A stretch of 64,000 bases of DNA from Arthrobacter sp. DNA4 (GCF_024362385.1 NZ_CP101466.1:4278001-4342000), one strand, 5' to 3'. Positions 1 through 16,924 are shown, counted from the stretch's first letter. Numbers and translations: made by a program. Notes: generated from the letters alone by a model not told the origin.

Positions 1-2
1 CG

Positions 3-752
3 TCCCGGGTCACCAATGTCTCCATCGGGGACCCGCAGGAACGCCCGGGGAACCAGGTCATGGTGCCCATGGAATACACCATCGACGGCAGCCGGCTGCA
101 CACCGAATTCCTGCTGCAGAAGACCGGTACCGAGTGGCTGTTCTTCAACACATGGGCATTCGTCCCGTCACGGCTGCCCACCGTTGATATCACCGTGGTC
201 AACGGCAACGAGGCAGTGGTGAACGGCGTTCCCGTGAACATGCCCAACGGCCGCAATTCCTTCGCTGTGTTCTACCCCGGCGAGTATGAGGCCTCCCTGG
301 ATGGGCAGTACTTCTCGGCCCCCGCCACGCGCGCCACGGTCACCGCCAAGGACGCCCCGGTGGCGCCGCTGAACCTGCTGACCCAGGCCACGGACAAGCT
401 GAAGAACGATGTTGCCGCGAAGGTCAGGGAATTCCTGGACGGCTGCGCGGCCGAGGCCGTGAAGGAACAGAAGCTCCAGCCGGACTGCCCCTTCTATTAC
501 GCCAGCAACAACCGGGTCCAGGACGGCAGTATCCGCTGGACCGTCACCGAGTATCCGGGGGTATCAGTTGAGCCGTTCGACGGCCGGTGGGTAGTGTCGC
601 CGCTGGACGGCAAAGCCAAGGTTGAGGCACTCCAGCAGAACGCCTTCACCGGGGCCTGGTACCCGCTGGACGCCGAGGTGGACTTCAGCTTCACCACCCG
701 TCTGGACGTATCCGGTGACGCGGTCAAGGTCACACCTCAGCTGAGCTTCTAA
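3..752 (+). CDS. C-terminal part of an unknown protein, 5' end outside the window
   Basis: The frame is open from the first bases of the window through the ATG at 60 to the TAA at 750-752, so the visible 249 residues are the C-terminal part of a longer protein whose start lies upstream. I do not recognise the family. The residues upstream of the internal ATG read as ordinary coding sequence, so that ATG is probably not the start. The segment is hydrophilic, rich in beta-prone Val/Thr/Tyr stretches, contains only two cysteines (in the middle) and no membrane segment. This would fit the extracellular region of an anchored or zinc-ribbon-plus-TM envelope protein, but that is inference. No terminator hairpin with a T-run follows; a short repeated element begins about 20 bases after the stop. 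Confidence 0.55.
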   Translation, partial: SRVTNVSIGDPQERPGNQVMVPMEYTIDGSRLHTEFLLQKTGTEWLFFNTWAFVPSRLPTVDITVVNGNEAVVNGVPVNMPNGRNSFAVFYPGEYEASLDGQYFSAPATRATVTAKDAPVAPLNLLTQATDKLKNDVAAKVREFLDGCAAEAVKEQKLQPDCPFYYASNNRVQDGSIRWTVTEYPGVSVEPFDGRWVVSPLDGKAKVEALQQNAFTGAWYPLDAEVDFSFTTRLDVSGDAVKVTPQLSF

Positions 753-774
753 CCCTGCCCCCCGCCGCGTGCTA

Positions 775-791
775 CAGACTGGCCCAGTTTT
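775..791 (+). repeat. 17-bp direct repeat, left copy, beside the DUF559 gene
   Basis: CAGACTGGCCCAGTTTT here matches CAGAATGGCCCAGTTTT at 1771-1787 at 16 of 17 positions. The two copies lie on either side of the DUF559 gene. An inverted relative (GAACTGGGCTGG) starts at 841, inside the 3' end of that gene. The element may be a dispersed intergenic repeat or the scar of an insertion; nothing here decides between them. Confidence 0.6.
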
Positions 792-821
792 GAAGCAATT
801 CCGGCCGTGTTCTTCACTGTC

Positions 822-1691
822 CTAGACCCAATCCAGCCGAGAACTGGGCTGGTTTGGCTGTGGCCACCGCAGTGAGCCCCGGGCCAGCACCTCCCGGACC
901 TGCGCCAGGACGGATTCAGGCGCATGAACCACGTCATCGTAAAAGAACCTGAGTACAGGCAGTCCGTGGCGCACCGCCTGGTTGTCCCTGCGGCGGTCCT
1001 TTTTGAATTGCCGGGGTTCCAGATGAAAAGCGAGCCCGTCGATTTCCACGATCAGGAAACCCTCCAGCAGGAAGTCGACCCGGCCGATGCCGTCAATCCA
1101 CACCTGCGTCTCGGTGGCTATGCCGGCTTCCCTGAACAGCACCCTGGCCAAGGTTTCCAGGAGGGAGTCCGCACCGCGTTCAACCTTGGACACAACGTTC
1201 CGTGCCTTGCCGGATCGGTTGCCGTTCAGATGGCGGAACAGGAAGGACGGCTCAATGTCCCCGCGGTTGTAGGCGCACTCCACCATGACCAGCGACTCGA
1301 GTTCAGGCAGGCACAGCAGCGCGTGAAGCAGGACGTCGGGCAGTGCGGCAAGGGTCCGATGACGAGGCTGCTGTGTCAACGGAAGTCGGTGGCTGACACA
1401 GCGGACTGCGCTCCTCCCGTTGGTCTGCCAGTAGTGGGGCCGCGGCGGGGGTTGAAGCTGCCAGAGACTGTACTGCCGGGCGGCGGATGCACATGTCAGG
1501 AGGCTCCGGGCTCGCCCTGCGGCCACTAGGTCCGTTTCAGCGCCCGCAACGGCCAGCAACCCTCGCTCCAGCCGCACCATGCGGCCACTGCGGATTGCCC
1601 GGCGAATGTCCGTATCCGTCCCACCGGCGGCAACCACATCACGCCGCAGCAGCACGCCTCCAGCCGATTTGAGGATTTCGGTGGGGTCCAT
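822..1691 (-). CDS. DUF559 endonuclease-like protein with AbiEi-type N-terminal domain
   Basis: The 289-residue product starts with a winged-helix-like segment (about residues 5-50, with ILKSAGGVLLRRDVV) like the AbiEi antitoxin N-terminal domain. It ends with a DUF559 domain (about 175-280) of the Vsr/PD-(D/E)xK nuclease fold. Candidate metal-binding residues are E179, D206 (GRVDFLL), E216 and D218 (IVEIDG), followed by a basic KKDRRRDN stretch. Such proteins form a large paralogous family in Arthrobacter and relatives; their substrate is not established. The gene stands alone, on the opposite strand to the gene before it, and is bracketed by copies of a TGGCCCAGTTTT element, which may point to gain as a unit. 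No partner toxin gene lies next to it, so toxin-antitoxin function is unsupported. Confidence 0.8.
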   Translation of the reverse strand: MDPTEILKSAGGVLLRRDVVAAGGTDTDIRRAIRSGRMVRLERGLLAVAGAETDLVAAGRARSLLTCASAARQYSLWQLQPPPRPHYWQTNGRSAVRCVSHRLPLTQQPRHRTLAALPDVLLHALLCLPELESLVMVECAYNRGDIEPSFLFRHLNGNRSGKARNVVSKVERGADSLLETLARVLFREAGIATETQVWIDGIGRVDFLLEGFLIVEIDGLAFHLEPRQFKKDRRRDNQAVRHGLPVLRFFYDDVVHAPESVLAQVREVLARGSLRWPQPNQPSSRLDWV

Positions 1692-1770
1692 CAGGCCACA
1701 ATGTCTGCTCCGCGTGGCTAGCGGCAGGGATCACCGGCGCCATGTGGACAAACGAGCTCTCAGAATGGCC

Positions 1771-1787
1771 CAGTTTTCGGGCTGCTG
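1771..1787 (+). repeat. 17-bp direct repeat, right copy, beside the DUF559 gene
   Basis: CAGAATGGCCCAGTTTT is the right-hand partner of the element at 775-791. A third, slightly longer relative (CAGAACTGGCCCGGTTTT) follows at once at 1791-1808 and forms the left arm of the perfect hairpin at 1794-1840. Confidence 0.6.
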
Positions 1788-1793
1788 GAACAG

Positions 1794-1840
1794 AACTGGC
1801 CCGGTTTTCAGGCTTCAACAGTCTGAAAACCGGGCCAGTT
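1794..1840 (-). terminator. 18-bp perfect hairpin, probable terminator of the CopD/NHL operon
   Basis: AACTGGCCCGGTTTTCAG (1794-1811) and its exact reverse complement (1823-1840) are separated by 11 bases. The hairpin lies 20 bases past the stop codon of the thioredoxin-NHL gene, where a terminator is expected. There is no strong T-run after it, only CTGTT. Its arms belong to the same repeat family as the elements at 775 and 1771, so it may be a repeat unit that also acts as a terminator. Confidence 0.6.
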
Positions 1841-1859
1841 TGGCCGGACCTTCGCCGGG

Positions 1860-3878
1860 TCAGTCCATCCCGCGGAGGTCCAGGACCAGTTCGGTGTCGC
1901 CGTCGGCCTGCAGGACCACGGGGATGCCCCAGTCCTGCTGGTAGAGGTGGCAGGCGGCGTGGTCCGGGATCTCGCCGTCCTCGGTCTCGGGGCCGTCGCA
2001 GGCCGCGGCGCGGGCGGTAATGTGCAGCACGCCCTCGGGAACGTCCGCAGACAGCTCCAGGGTGCGGAGGAGGCCCACCGAGGTGCCGCCGCCGGCCACC
2101 AGCAGCTCGGGCGGCGTGGAGGAGATCTTCAGCTGCGTGGGATCGCCCCAGCGGTCATCGAGCTTCTGCCCGGTGGGAGCCGTGAAGCGCACGGTCAGGT
2201 CCAGCGTGCCGGGCGCCACGGGGCTCTTGGGCCGCTGGGTCTGGGACGCACCCTCATCCACCTGTTGCGCTTCCTTGGGGATGGGCACGTACACCAGCTG
2301 GTGCTTGTTGGCCTCGACCACCACCAGGAGGGGCTCGGAACCGGCGGACTGGGTGTGGTCCACAATCACGTCGGACGGCTCGGCAAGCCCACGGGCCAGC
2401 GTGGACACGGTACCGGTCGCGGGGTCGTAGCGGCGTACGGCTCCGTTGTAGGTGTCAGCGATCGCCACGGAGCCGTCGGGCAGGACGGTCACACCAAGCG
2501 GGTGCTGAAGGCGGGCTTCGGCGGCGGGTCCGTCGCGGAAGCCGAAGTCGAACAGGCCCTTGCCCACGGCGGACTCCACGGTGATGGAGGCATCGTCGGC
2601 AATGACCAGCTTGCGGAGCGCCGAGGTCTCGGAATCCGCCACCCAGATGTTGCCGTCCGCATCCTCGGCCAGGCCGGAGGACTGGGCGAACCAGGACTCG
2701 TGGGCGGGACCGTCGAGGAGCCCTTCCAAGCCGTTGCCGGCGATGATCGACACGGCGCCGGTGACGGGGTCGAAGCTGAAGATCTGGTGCGTGCCGGCCA
2801 TGGCCACCACCACCGCGTTGAGCTTGCGCGACCATACAACATCCCACGGCGAGCTCAGCGCAACATCCAGCGGGTCAGTGCCCAGCGAGCCACTGAAGCC
2901 GGCGCCTTCCTCGTCCACACGCGCCGGGCCGGTTTCCAGCAGGCGCTGGATGCCGTTGCCCGCCAGGGTGGAGGCCTTGCCGTCCGTGAGCGACAGTCCA
3001 CGCAGGCGGTGGTTGACCGAGTCGGCAATCACGACGTCGTACCCCGCCTTGGCTGCCACGTCTTCCGGGAGCAGGACCAGGCCCTGGGGCTCGTTGAACT
3101 GGGCGCTGGCGGTGTCCCCCGCGGCGGGTCCGTCAGCGTAGCCCTTGGTGCCCGAACCGAAGGTGGCCAGCACGGTTTCGAAGTCGGTGCCGAGTTCCAC
3201 CAGGCGGTGGTGGCCGGTGTCGGTGACCAGCCAGGAACCCTTCTCCGCAGCAACGGAAGCCGCGGCACCTGCCGACGTGCCGCCGTCGGCCGTTCCAGCC
3301 GTGGACCCGCGTCCCGGCGGGAGGAAGAGTGCCTTGCCGGGGAAACGCAACGTGCCGGACGTTGCCTCGGGTGCCACGTACGGGCCGGAGCCGCGGTGCA
3401 GGGTGCCCTTGGCCTCGTGCTCGGCGATCAGTTCGGGGAGCAGCACCGCGAGTCCGTCCGCGTGGCCTTCGCCGGAAAGGTGCGCCACGATGTAGCCCTC
3501 AGGGTCGATGACCACCAGGGTGGGCCAGGCACGGGCGGTGTACGCCTTCCAGGTGTCCAGCTCGGGGTCGTCCAGGACAGGGTGGTGGATCTCGTAGCGC
3601 TCCACGGCTGCCGCCAGCGCCACCGGGTCCGCCTCGTGTTCAAACTTGGGCGAGTGGACTCCCACGGTGACCAGCACGTCCGAGTACTGCTGCTCGAGCG
3701 GGCGCAGCTCATCGAGGACGTGCAGGCAGTTGATGCAGCAGAAGGTCCAGAAATCGAGGAGCACGATCTTGCCGCGCAGGGCTTCGAGGTCCAGGGACTT
3801 GCCACCGGTGTTCAGCCAGTTGCGGCCCACCAGTTCGGAGGCCCGGACCCGGGCATGGGTGCGTACGGTTTCGCTCAT
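1860..3878 (-). CDS. Thioredoxin-like protein with NHL-repeat beta-propeller (NHLRC2-like)
   Basis: The 672-residue protein has an N-terminal thioredoxin/AhpC-type domain (about 15-160) with the redox motif C48-I-N-C51 in FWTFCCINCLHVL. A run of NHL-type repeats follows (about 215-520; for example EPQGLVLL, SSPWDVVW, HPLGVTVLPDGSVAIADTYN), then a beta-rich C-terminal domain. This order matches the NHLRC2-like family. There is no signal peptide, so it is probably cytoplasmic; its substrate is unknown. The start ATG overlaps the TGA of the CopD-CtaG gene (ATGA) and has its own GGAAGGA site, so the two are translated together. That pairing suggests a thiol-redox role connected with copper or cytochrome-oxidase assembly, which is inference from position only. 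Confidence 0.85.
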   Translation of the reverse strand: MSETVRTHARVRASELVGRNWLNTGGKSLDLEALRGKIVLLDFWTFCCINCLHVLDELRPLEQQYSDVLVTVGVHSPKFEHEADPVALAAAVERYEIHHPVLDDPELDTWKAYTARAWPTLVVIDPEGYIVAHLSGEGHADGLAVLLPELIAEHEAKGTLHRGSGPYVAPEATSGTLRFPGKALFLPPGRGSTAGTADGGTSAGAAASVAAEKGSWLVTDTGHHRLVELGTDFETVLATFGSGTKGYADGPAAGDTASAQFNEPQGLVLLPEDVAAKAGYDVVIADSVNHRLRGLSLTDGKASTLAGNGIQRLLETGPARVDEEGAGFSGSLGTDPLDVALSSPWDVVWSRKLNAVVVAMAGTHQIFSFDPVTGAVSIIAGNGLEGLLDGPAHESWFAQSSGLAEDADGNIWVADSETSALRKLVIADDASITVESAVGKGLFDFGFRDGPAAEARLQHPLGVTVLPDGSVAIADTYNGAVRRYDPATGTVSTLARGLAEPSDVIVDHTQSAGSEPLLVVVEANKHQLVYVPIPKEAQQVDEGASQTQRPKSPVAPGTLDLTVRFTAPTGQKLDDRWGDPTQLKISSTPPELLVAGGGTSVGLLRTLELSADVPEGVLHITARAAACDGPETEDGEIPDHAACHLYQQDWGIPVVLQADGDTELVLDLRGMD

Positions 3879-6049
3879 CAGCGTCCTTCCAGCTTGTTGC
3901 GTTCAGCCAGCTTGGCGTCGCGTTCGGCCAACTTGGCAAACATATCGTTGTAAGCGGTCAGATCGGCGTCGTTATTCCTGTCCGCCGCTCGGTCCACCCG
4001 TTTGGTCTCCCGCTGGTCCGACCTGGACCACATGACGGCGACGCCGATCGCCACCAGGAGCGTGGGCACCTCGCCGATGCCCCAGGCCACCGCGCCACCG
4101 GCCTGCTGGTCCAAAAGGGCCGACGGCCCCCAGGTACGGCCCAGGTTGCCGAAGTAGTCCGCTGCCATCAGGCCTGTGCCGCCCATGATGGACACACCGA
4201 AGAAGGCATGGAAGCCCATGGTGGCCAGGAGGAGCAGCAGCCGCATGGGGTACGGGGCCCGGCGCGGCAGCGGATCCGTGCCGATCATGCTTAGCACGAA
4301 GATGTATCCGGTGAGCAGGAAGTGCAGGTTCATCAGTTCGTGGCCCACGTGCTCGCGCATGGCGAAGCCGAACAGGTCCGAGTAGTAGAACAGGATGATG
4401 GAGCCGGCAAAGTTCGCAGCCGCGAACAGCGGGTGGGTGACCAGCTGCGAGAACTTCGAGTGCACGAAGACCAGGATCCACTCGCGGGAGCCGCGGGAGC
4501 CGTCCCCGCGGGCGGGCAGGGCACGCAGGGCCAGGGTCACCGGCGCGCCCAGCACCAGGAAGATCGGGGCCACCATGGTCAGCGCCATATGGTCCACCAT
4601 GTGCGCGGAGAACAGGATGCGGCCATAGACCGACGGCGGCCCGGACGTGATGTACGTCAGCACCACCAGGCCGATGACCCAGTTCACGGACCGGAACCAC
4701 TGCCAGGAGTCTCCGCGCCGGCGGACCTTGGCAACGCCCAGGAAGTAGGTGACCAGGCCGAAGAGGGCCACGCCGACCCAGATCCAGTCCAGGCGCCACT
4801 CGGTGAGCCAGCGTTCCGGGGTGAGCTCAGGCGGCAGCTCGTAACCGCTGAGGATGAAGGCCGGTGAGGCGTTGGGCGCCAGCTCCGTCGGCTGCGGCGG
4901 GGCTGAACGGCCCAGGGCCACGGCGATGCCGGACGTCGCGCCCATGATCAGCAGCTCCGCCAGGACCAATTGCCACAGCACCCGCCGTGAAGACATGGTG
5001 GCCCCCTTGCGGCCCAGCTGCGGGATGACCCACTGCCGGTGCATGAAGCCGATGCCGCCGAGGACCACTGCCGCTGCCGTCTTGGCCAGGATCAGCTGCC
5101 CGTAGGCGGAGCCGAAGAGATCCGACCAGCTGGTGACGCGGATGCTGGCGTTGATGATTCCGGAGGCGAAGACCAGGACAAAAGCGAAGCCGGCCAGGGT
5201 GGAGAAGCGGCGCAGCGTGGGCTCGGTGATGTCTGTTGTTGCCCCCGGCTTGCTGCCTGTCAGGATCCCGGACAGCAGGGCGAGGATGATGATGCCGCCC
5301 ACCCAGGTGCTGACCCCCACGAGGTGCAGGCCGAGGGAGTTGATGGCGCCCTCATGGTCCGACGAGCTGGAGGAGTGGCCGATCAGGGCCGTGGGCACCA
5401 GGCCGATGAGGGCCAGGATGAGGGTCAGGGCCAGGCCGCCGAGGGACCGGACGCCGAACAGGGCGGTTGTCACCACTGCGGCAATGATGGTGACGGCGAG
5501 CCAGGCCCGGCCCGTATCGATGTCCGTCATGAAATAGACCAGGGCCTGCGTGAAGGCGGGGTCGCCGGACAGCCCCTGACCGGCCACGTCGGCGTAGGTG
5601 AGCACCAGGACCGCGATGGCGGACAAGGTCCACACTGCGCCCGCAGCGGCAGCCACAGCCAGCGCGCGGGTGAACGCGGGATGTTCGGGCGCCTCGCTGC
5701 CGGCGGGAGTCTCCCGGTCCCGGCCACGTGCGTTTAGGTTCTTAAGGTTCTTCGGGAGGATGCCGACGGCGAAGATCAGGCCGCCAATAACAGTCGCCAG
5801 GGACACGTTGTGGATGGCCTTGCTGATGGGCAGCCCCCAGCGGACCAGGGCTCCCGGATCGGCGACGCTGCGGGCCGCTGCTGCACCGGAGAAGATCAGT
5901 GCTGCTGCGAGGCCCAGGAAGAGAGCCGCCAGGCCTGCCAGCTGCCAGGGCACCGGGATCCCCCGGTTTCCGGCGTCCCGGACCGCAGCTCCCTTGCCAG
6001 GACTGGTCTGGGGCGGGGTGGAACGTGGTTTTGCGGCAGAAGACACCAT
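3878..6049 (-). CDS. Fused CopD copper-resistance / CtaG cytochrome c oxidase assembly membrane protein
   Basis: The 723-residue polytopic membrane protein has a CopD-like N-terminal half (about residues 30-430, roughly eight to nine TM segments, including the HSSSSSDHEGAINSLGLHLVGVS region). A CtaG_Cox-like C-terminal half follows (about 440-690) with the FSAHMVDHMALTMVAPIFLVLGAP-type segment, whose histidines are candidate copper ligands, and a basic cytoplasmic tail. This fusion is frequent in actinobacteria and is thought to handle copper for cytochrome c oxidase. The gene follows the HU terminator and overlaps the thioredoxin-NHL gene by four bases. A separate CtaG-only gene lies at 53328-54209. 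The chosen start is the ATG at 6049; the VSSAAKP codons that follow make a GTG start two codons on possible as well. Confidence 0.87.
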   Translation of the reverse strand: MVSSAAKPRSTPPQTSPGKGAAVRDAGNRGIPVPWQLAGLAALFLGLAAALIFSGAAAARSVADPGALVRWGLPISKAIHNVSLATVIGGLIFAVGILPKNLKNLNARGRDRETPAGSEAPEHPAFTRALAVAAAAGAVWTLSAIAVLVLTYADVAGQGLSGDPAFTQALVYFMTDIDTGRAWLAVTIIAAVVTTALFGVRSLGGLALTLILALIGLVPTALIGHSSSSSDHEGAINSLGLHLVGVSTWVGGIIILALLSGILTGSKPGATTDITEPTLRRFSTLAGFAFVLVFASGIINASIRVTSWSDLFGSAYGQLILAKTAAAVVLGGIGFMHRQWVIPQLGRKGATMSSRRVLWQLVLAELLIMGATSGIAVALGRSAPPQPTELAPNASPAFILSGYELPPELTPERWLTEWRLDWIWVGVALFGLVTYFLGVAKVRRRGDSWQWFRSVNWVIGLVVLTYITSGPPSVYGRILFSAHMVDHMALTMVAPIFLVLGAPVTLALRALPARGDGSRGSREWILVFVHSKFSQLVTHPLFAAANFAGSIILFYYSDLFGFAMREHVGHELMNLHFLLTGYIFVLSMIGTDPLPRRAPYPMRLLLLLATMGFHAFFGVSIMGGTGLMAADYFGNLGRTWGPSALLDQQAGGAVAWGIGEVPTLLVAIGVAVMWSRSDQRETKRVDRAADRNNDADLTAYNDMFAKLAERDAKLAERNKLEGR

Positions 6050-6098
6050 TCCATTGTCCGCTACGCCTGCCCGGGCAGCGAATCCGGGTTAAACGCCA

Positions 6099-6129
6099 AG
6101 GAGCGGCAACCCGTGGGGTTGCCGCTCCT
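6099..6129 (-). terminator. Terminator of the HU gene
   Basis: AGGAGCGGCAACCC and its exact complement form a 14-bp stem with a 3-base loop. On the minus strand it is followed by TTGGCGTTTAACC. It lies 35 bases after the HU stop codon and separates HU from the CopD-CtaG operon. Confidence 0.8.
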
Positions 6130-6164
6130 GTTCCAGCCGGCTGCATGCCGGCCGGGAATAAGCT

Positions 6165-6449
6165 CTACTTCTTGGAGACTGCAGCCTTCAGCTTGGAGCC
6201 GGCGGTCAGCTTGACGCTGTGGCCTGCTGCAATCTGGATGGTTTCGCCGGTCTGCGGGTTGCGGCCGGTGCGGGCTGCACGGTCGGTACGCTCGACGGCG
6301 AGCCAGCCCGGGATGGTGATCTTCTCGCCGGCGGCGACAGAAGTCTCGAAAACCTCGAACAGTGCGTCGAGGACGGAGTTGACGGCAGCCTGGCTGGTGC
6401 CGGCCTTGCCAGCTACCTCTGCAACAAGTTCACTACGGTTCTTAGCCAT
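6165..6449 (-). CDS. hup: HU-family histone-like DNA-binding protein
   Basis: The 94-residue product begins MAKNRSELVAEVAGKAG and has the HU signature GRNPQTGETIQI at about residues 62-73, with the helical dimerisation part in residues 1-45. HU dimers bend and compact DNA in the nucleoid. The ATG at 6449 is chosen because AGGAGG lies eight bases upstream (CCAGGAGGACATCAATG); an in-frame extension to 6548 adds 33 residues that do not look like HU. The C-terminal tail is short, unlike the long Lys/Ala-rich tail of mycobacterial HupB, so this is the short form. It is transcribed alone and ends at a strong hairpin. Confidence 0.95.
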   Translation of the reverse strand: MAKNRSELVAEVAGKAGTSQAAVNSVLDALFEVFETSVAAGEKITIPGWLAVERTDRAARTGRNPQTGETIQIAAGHSVKLTAGSKLKAAVSKK

Positions 6450-6758
6450 TGATGTCCTCCTGGACGGTTCTGATTCTGGAGCCTGCACACGGCATGCGCG
6501 CAGGCCACTGTTCGAAAACTTACCAGCTTGGACGGTTCCGGGCCGCAAATTCCGCGTGTTTCCGCCATTTTTTGAGGTTAATCACCGATTCTTCGGGCCT
6601 TTTCACCCTCCTCAACCCATCACGGGCATGCCGCAGCCCCGCGGGCCACGCTTGGCTGACAGGTACGTACGACGGAGGCCGACACGTCCCAGCCACCGCC
6701 CGCCAGGGTGCATGGCCGGAAGGCCCGCAGCGCGTGTTGTTTTGTTTGTTAAATGTGG
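6450..6758. other. Intergenic region between the first rRNA operon and the HU gene
   Basis: About 310 bases without a gene. It must hold the HU promoter, read leftward. A TAAGTT-like -10 (plus-strand AACTTA at 6517-6522) is a candidate, but no convincing -35 sits 17 bases from it. The first 16 bases beside the gene hold the HU ribosome binding site. No repeat or hairpin stands out until the rRNA terminator at 6759. Confidence 0.4.
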
Positions 6759-6788
6759 GAGGCCCCAACCGTGTGTGGTTGGGGCCTC
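6759..6788 (-). terminator. Terminator of rRNA operon 1
   Basis: GAGGCCCCAACC and GGTTGGGGCCTC form a perfect 12-bp stem around a 6-base loop, 15 bases after the 5S gene. The same hairpin ends the second operon. Confidence 0.85.
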
Positions 6789-6803
6789 GACCATGAATGA
6801 TGT

Positions 6804-6920
6804 TCCGGCGGTGACCTACTCTCCCACACCCTCCCGGGTGCAGTACCATCGGCGCTGTGGGTCTTAGCTTCCGGGTTCGGAATGGGACCGGGCGTTTCCC
6901 CCACGCTATGACCGCCGTAA
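6804..6920 (-). rRNA. rrf: 5S ribosomal RNA, operon 1
   Basis: Read on the minus strand it begins TTACGGCGGTCATAGCG and ends GGTCACCGCCGGA. The two ends pair as the 5S closing helix, and the conserved CCGAACCCGGAAG loop is inside. The length is 117 bases, normal for actinobacteria. It is identical to the copy at 17087-17203. The ends are set by the closing helix and may be off by a base or two. Confidence 0.95.
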
Positions 6921-7079
6921 CCCTTGTACCCGAACCCCTGGGGGTTGGGAAATCTGTGGTTACAACATGTGGTGTTGTATTCAGTTGTGTTGGTTCCGTG
7001 TGCCAATGCCCCGTGTTGGGGGGTTGTTGGTTGGGAACCACATAGTGGACGCAAGCAGAATTTTGTATGTATCTGTGTG

Positions 7080-12236
<5,157 letters not shown>

Positions 12237-12781
12237 TAAAACAGACACAACCAAAACCACCGGAAATAACGGCGACAAAGGCTGCACAAAATTTGAAACC
12301 AGCTAAAAACACCAAACCACACCACAGGGGCGGCACGATTCGGCAAATTCAACCAATTACATACATAATCGGTATCAACAAACTTGGCACACTATTGAGT
12401 TCTCAAACAACAGACACACCCGGCACCACCCAAACCAACGTTCAGGATCGCTCCGGAGCAACTTTCCAAACTTACCCGATCCCACAATCCGAGTCAAATC
12501 CATCTTCCAGGACCCACACCGAATCGAAGACCGCCCCCACCCAGCAACAGCACGCATAAAAGCGAACCATTTTCCAGGCCGTTCAAAAAAGGGGGTTGGC
12601 CGCTATTTTTCCGCTTCAGCGGCGGCGACTCAGAAAACAATACCCGCACACAACCCCCACCGCAAATCGGGCTAAACCGGGCCGCACGGGCCACCCTAAA
12701 CCCCGGAATGACGCGGTTTTTCGCTGCCCAGGCAGGGGCTTTCGCCCCTCTTGCGTCAGTTGGCCGCCTTTATGGAGTGGC
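12237..12781 (-). other. rRNA operon 1 leader and promoter region, and spacer to lacZ
   Basis: About 545 bases without a gene. From the 16S outward it holds the proximal 16S processing arm (TATCAACAAA at 12373-12382, pairing with 10596-10605), a boxA-like TTTGAGAACTCAATAGTG, the core promoter at 12469-12497, and then sequence that differs from copy 2. Further upstream a block (GCGGCGACTCAGAAAACAAT near 12622-12641) recurs as GCGGCGACTTAGAAAACAAT in front of operon 2 and may mark a second promoter. The rest, up to the lacZ stop at 12782, shows nothing clear. Confidence 0.7.
12469..12497 (-). promoter_or_regulatory. Core promoter of rRNA operon 1
   Basis: On the minus strand TTGACT is followed, after exactly 17 bases, by TAAGTT. 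This is a good sigma-70-type promoter about 235 bases before the 16S gene, and it is conserved at the same place in operon 2. Confidence 0.75.
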
Positions 12782-15870
<3,089 letters not shown>

Positions 15871-15916
15871 GTGCTGCAGAAGAAGCCTAGCCTGTCCATT
15901 TCCATTTGAGTAGGGC

Positions 15917-16924
15917 TCAGGCGGACTGCCGGAGGACAAGCTGATGCCGGAGGGTCAGGAAGGCCTCGGCGCTGCGGTCCTTGATTGTGCCGGAAAGCAA
16001 GCCGTCCACGAGTCCGACGGCGGCGCGGCCCACCGCGCGAAGGTCAAGCGAGAGGGTGGTCAGCTCGGGGGTGAGCAGCTCACCGAGCGGTATCCCGTCC
16101 ATTCCGATGACCGGACAATCGTTCGGGGCAGACCTGCCAGCTTCCTGGAGCGCCTTCAGTGCGCCTGCTGCCATCAGGTCGTTGAAGGCGAGAATGCCGT
16201 CGACCCGGCTGCCGCCCGTTGGGAGGAGGGCGATGGCTGATTTGGCAGCGGCCGCGGACGGCTCCGCCGGCAGGCGGGTGAGGTGCACGCCTGCCTGTTC
16301 GGCCTCGGCCGCTGCTGCCGTACTCCGGCTGCTGGCGTTATTGCCTTGGTCAGAGTCAAGGAAGATGATGTTCCGGCAACCACGGGACGACAGGCGTGTC
16401 AGGGCGAGCCGGGCAGCGTGACGGTAGTCGAAGGAGATTCCTCCGGCAGTGTCCGTGCCCGGGTAGTCGATGGCGACGACAGGGCGCTGGCCCATCAGCG
16501 CCTGCGCTTCGTCAGGGTGCGGCGCAAGGTAGCCGATCAGTGCGTCCACTTGGGGCGCAAGCCGGACAGCGGCAGTTACGGCGCTGCCGGTGCCATGGCC
16601 GTAGTCGTCCATCACCACGTTCCAGCCGCGCTCGGTGGCGGCTTCAACCACGCTGGAGGCAAAGGCCGGAAAATAGGGGTTTGTCAGGTCCGGGATGGCG
16701 AGTCCTATCGAAGTCCGGGCGCCCTGCACCAGGCCCTTCGCAAAGCGGCTGGGGACGTACCCCATTTCCGATGCGAGTCCCTTGACCCGTTCCCTGGTTT
16801 CCTGGCTGATGCCGGCCATGTCATTCATGGCACGGGTCACGGTCTGGCGTGATACACCGGCTGCAGCTGCCACATCCAGGATGGTGGCCCGCTTGCCCCT
16901 GGGTCCTGGGATCTGGGGGGTCAT
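15917..16924 (-). CDS. LacI-family transcriptional regulator of the beta-galactosidase gene
   Basis: The 335-residue protein has an N-terminal LacI helix-turn-helix (about residues 13-31, ATILDVAAAAGVSRQTVTR) and hinge (to about 66, PSRFAKGLV), then a periplasmic-binding-protein-like sensor domain (about 75-330, with IGLAIPDLTNPYFPAFASSV and DGILAFNDLMAAGAL). Such proteins repress nearby sugar genes until a sugar binds. It lies just upstream of lacZ on the same strand, with the CGTGAACGTTCACG operator between them, so it most likely controls lacZ. The ATG at 16924 gives the normal family length. No operator-like palindrome is obvious in front of this gene itself. Confidence 0.93.
   Translation of the reverse strand: MTPQIPGPRGKRATILDVAAAAGVSRQTVTRAMNDMAGISQETRERVKGLASEMGYVPSRFAKGLVQGARTSIGLAIPDLTNPYFPAFASSVVEAATERGWNVVMDDYGHGTGSAVTAAVRLAPQVDALIGYLAPHPDEAQALMGQRPVVAIDYPGTDTAGGISFDYRHAARLALTRLSSRGCRNIIFLDSDQGNNASSRSTAAAAEAEQAGVHLTRLPAEPSAAAAKSAIALLPTGGSRVDGILAFNDLMAAGALKALQEAGRSAPNDCPVIGMDGIPLGELLTPELTTLSLDLRAVGRAAVGLVDGLLSGTIKDRSAEAFLTLRHQLVLRQSA

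Noticed and set aside
1947..3953. A 668-codon plus-strand ORF
   Set aside because: It is antisense to the thioredoxin-NHL gene, which has a clear CINC motif and NHL repeats.
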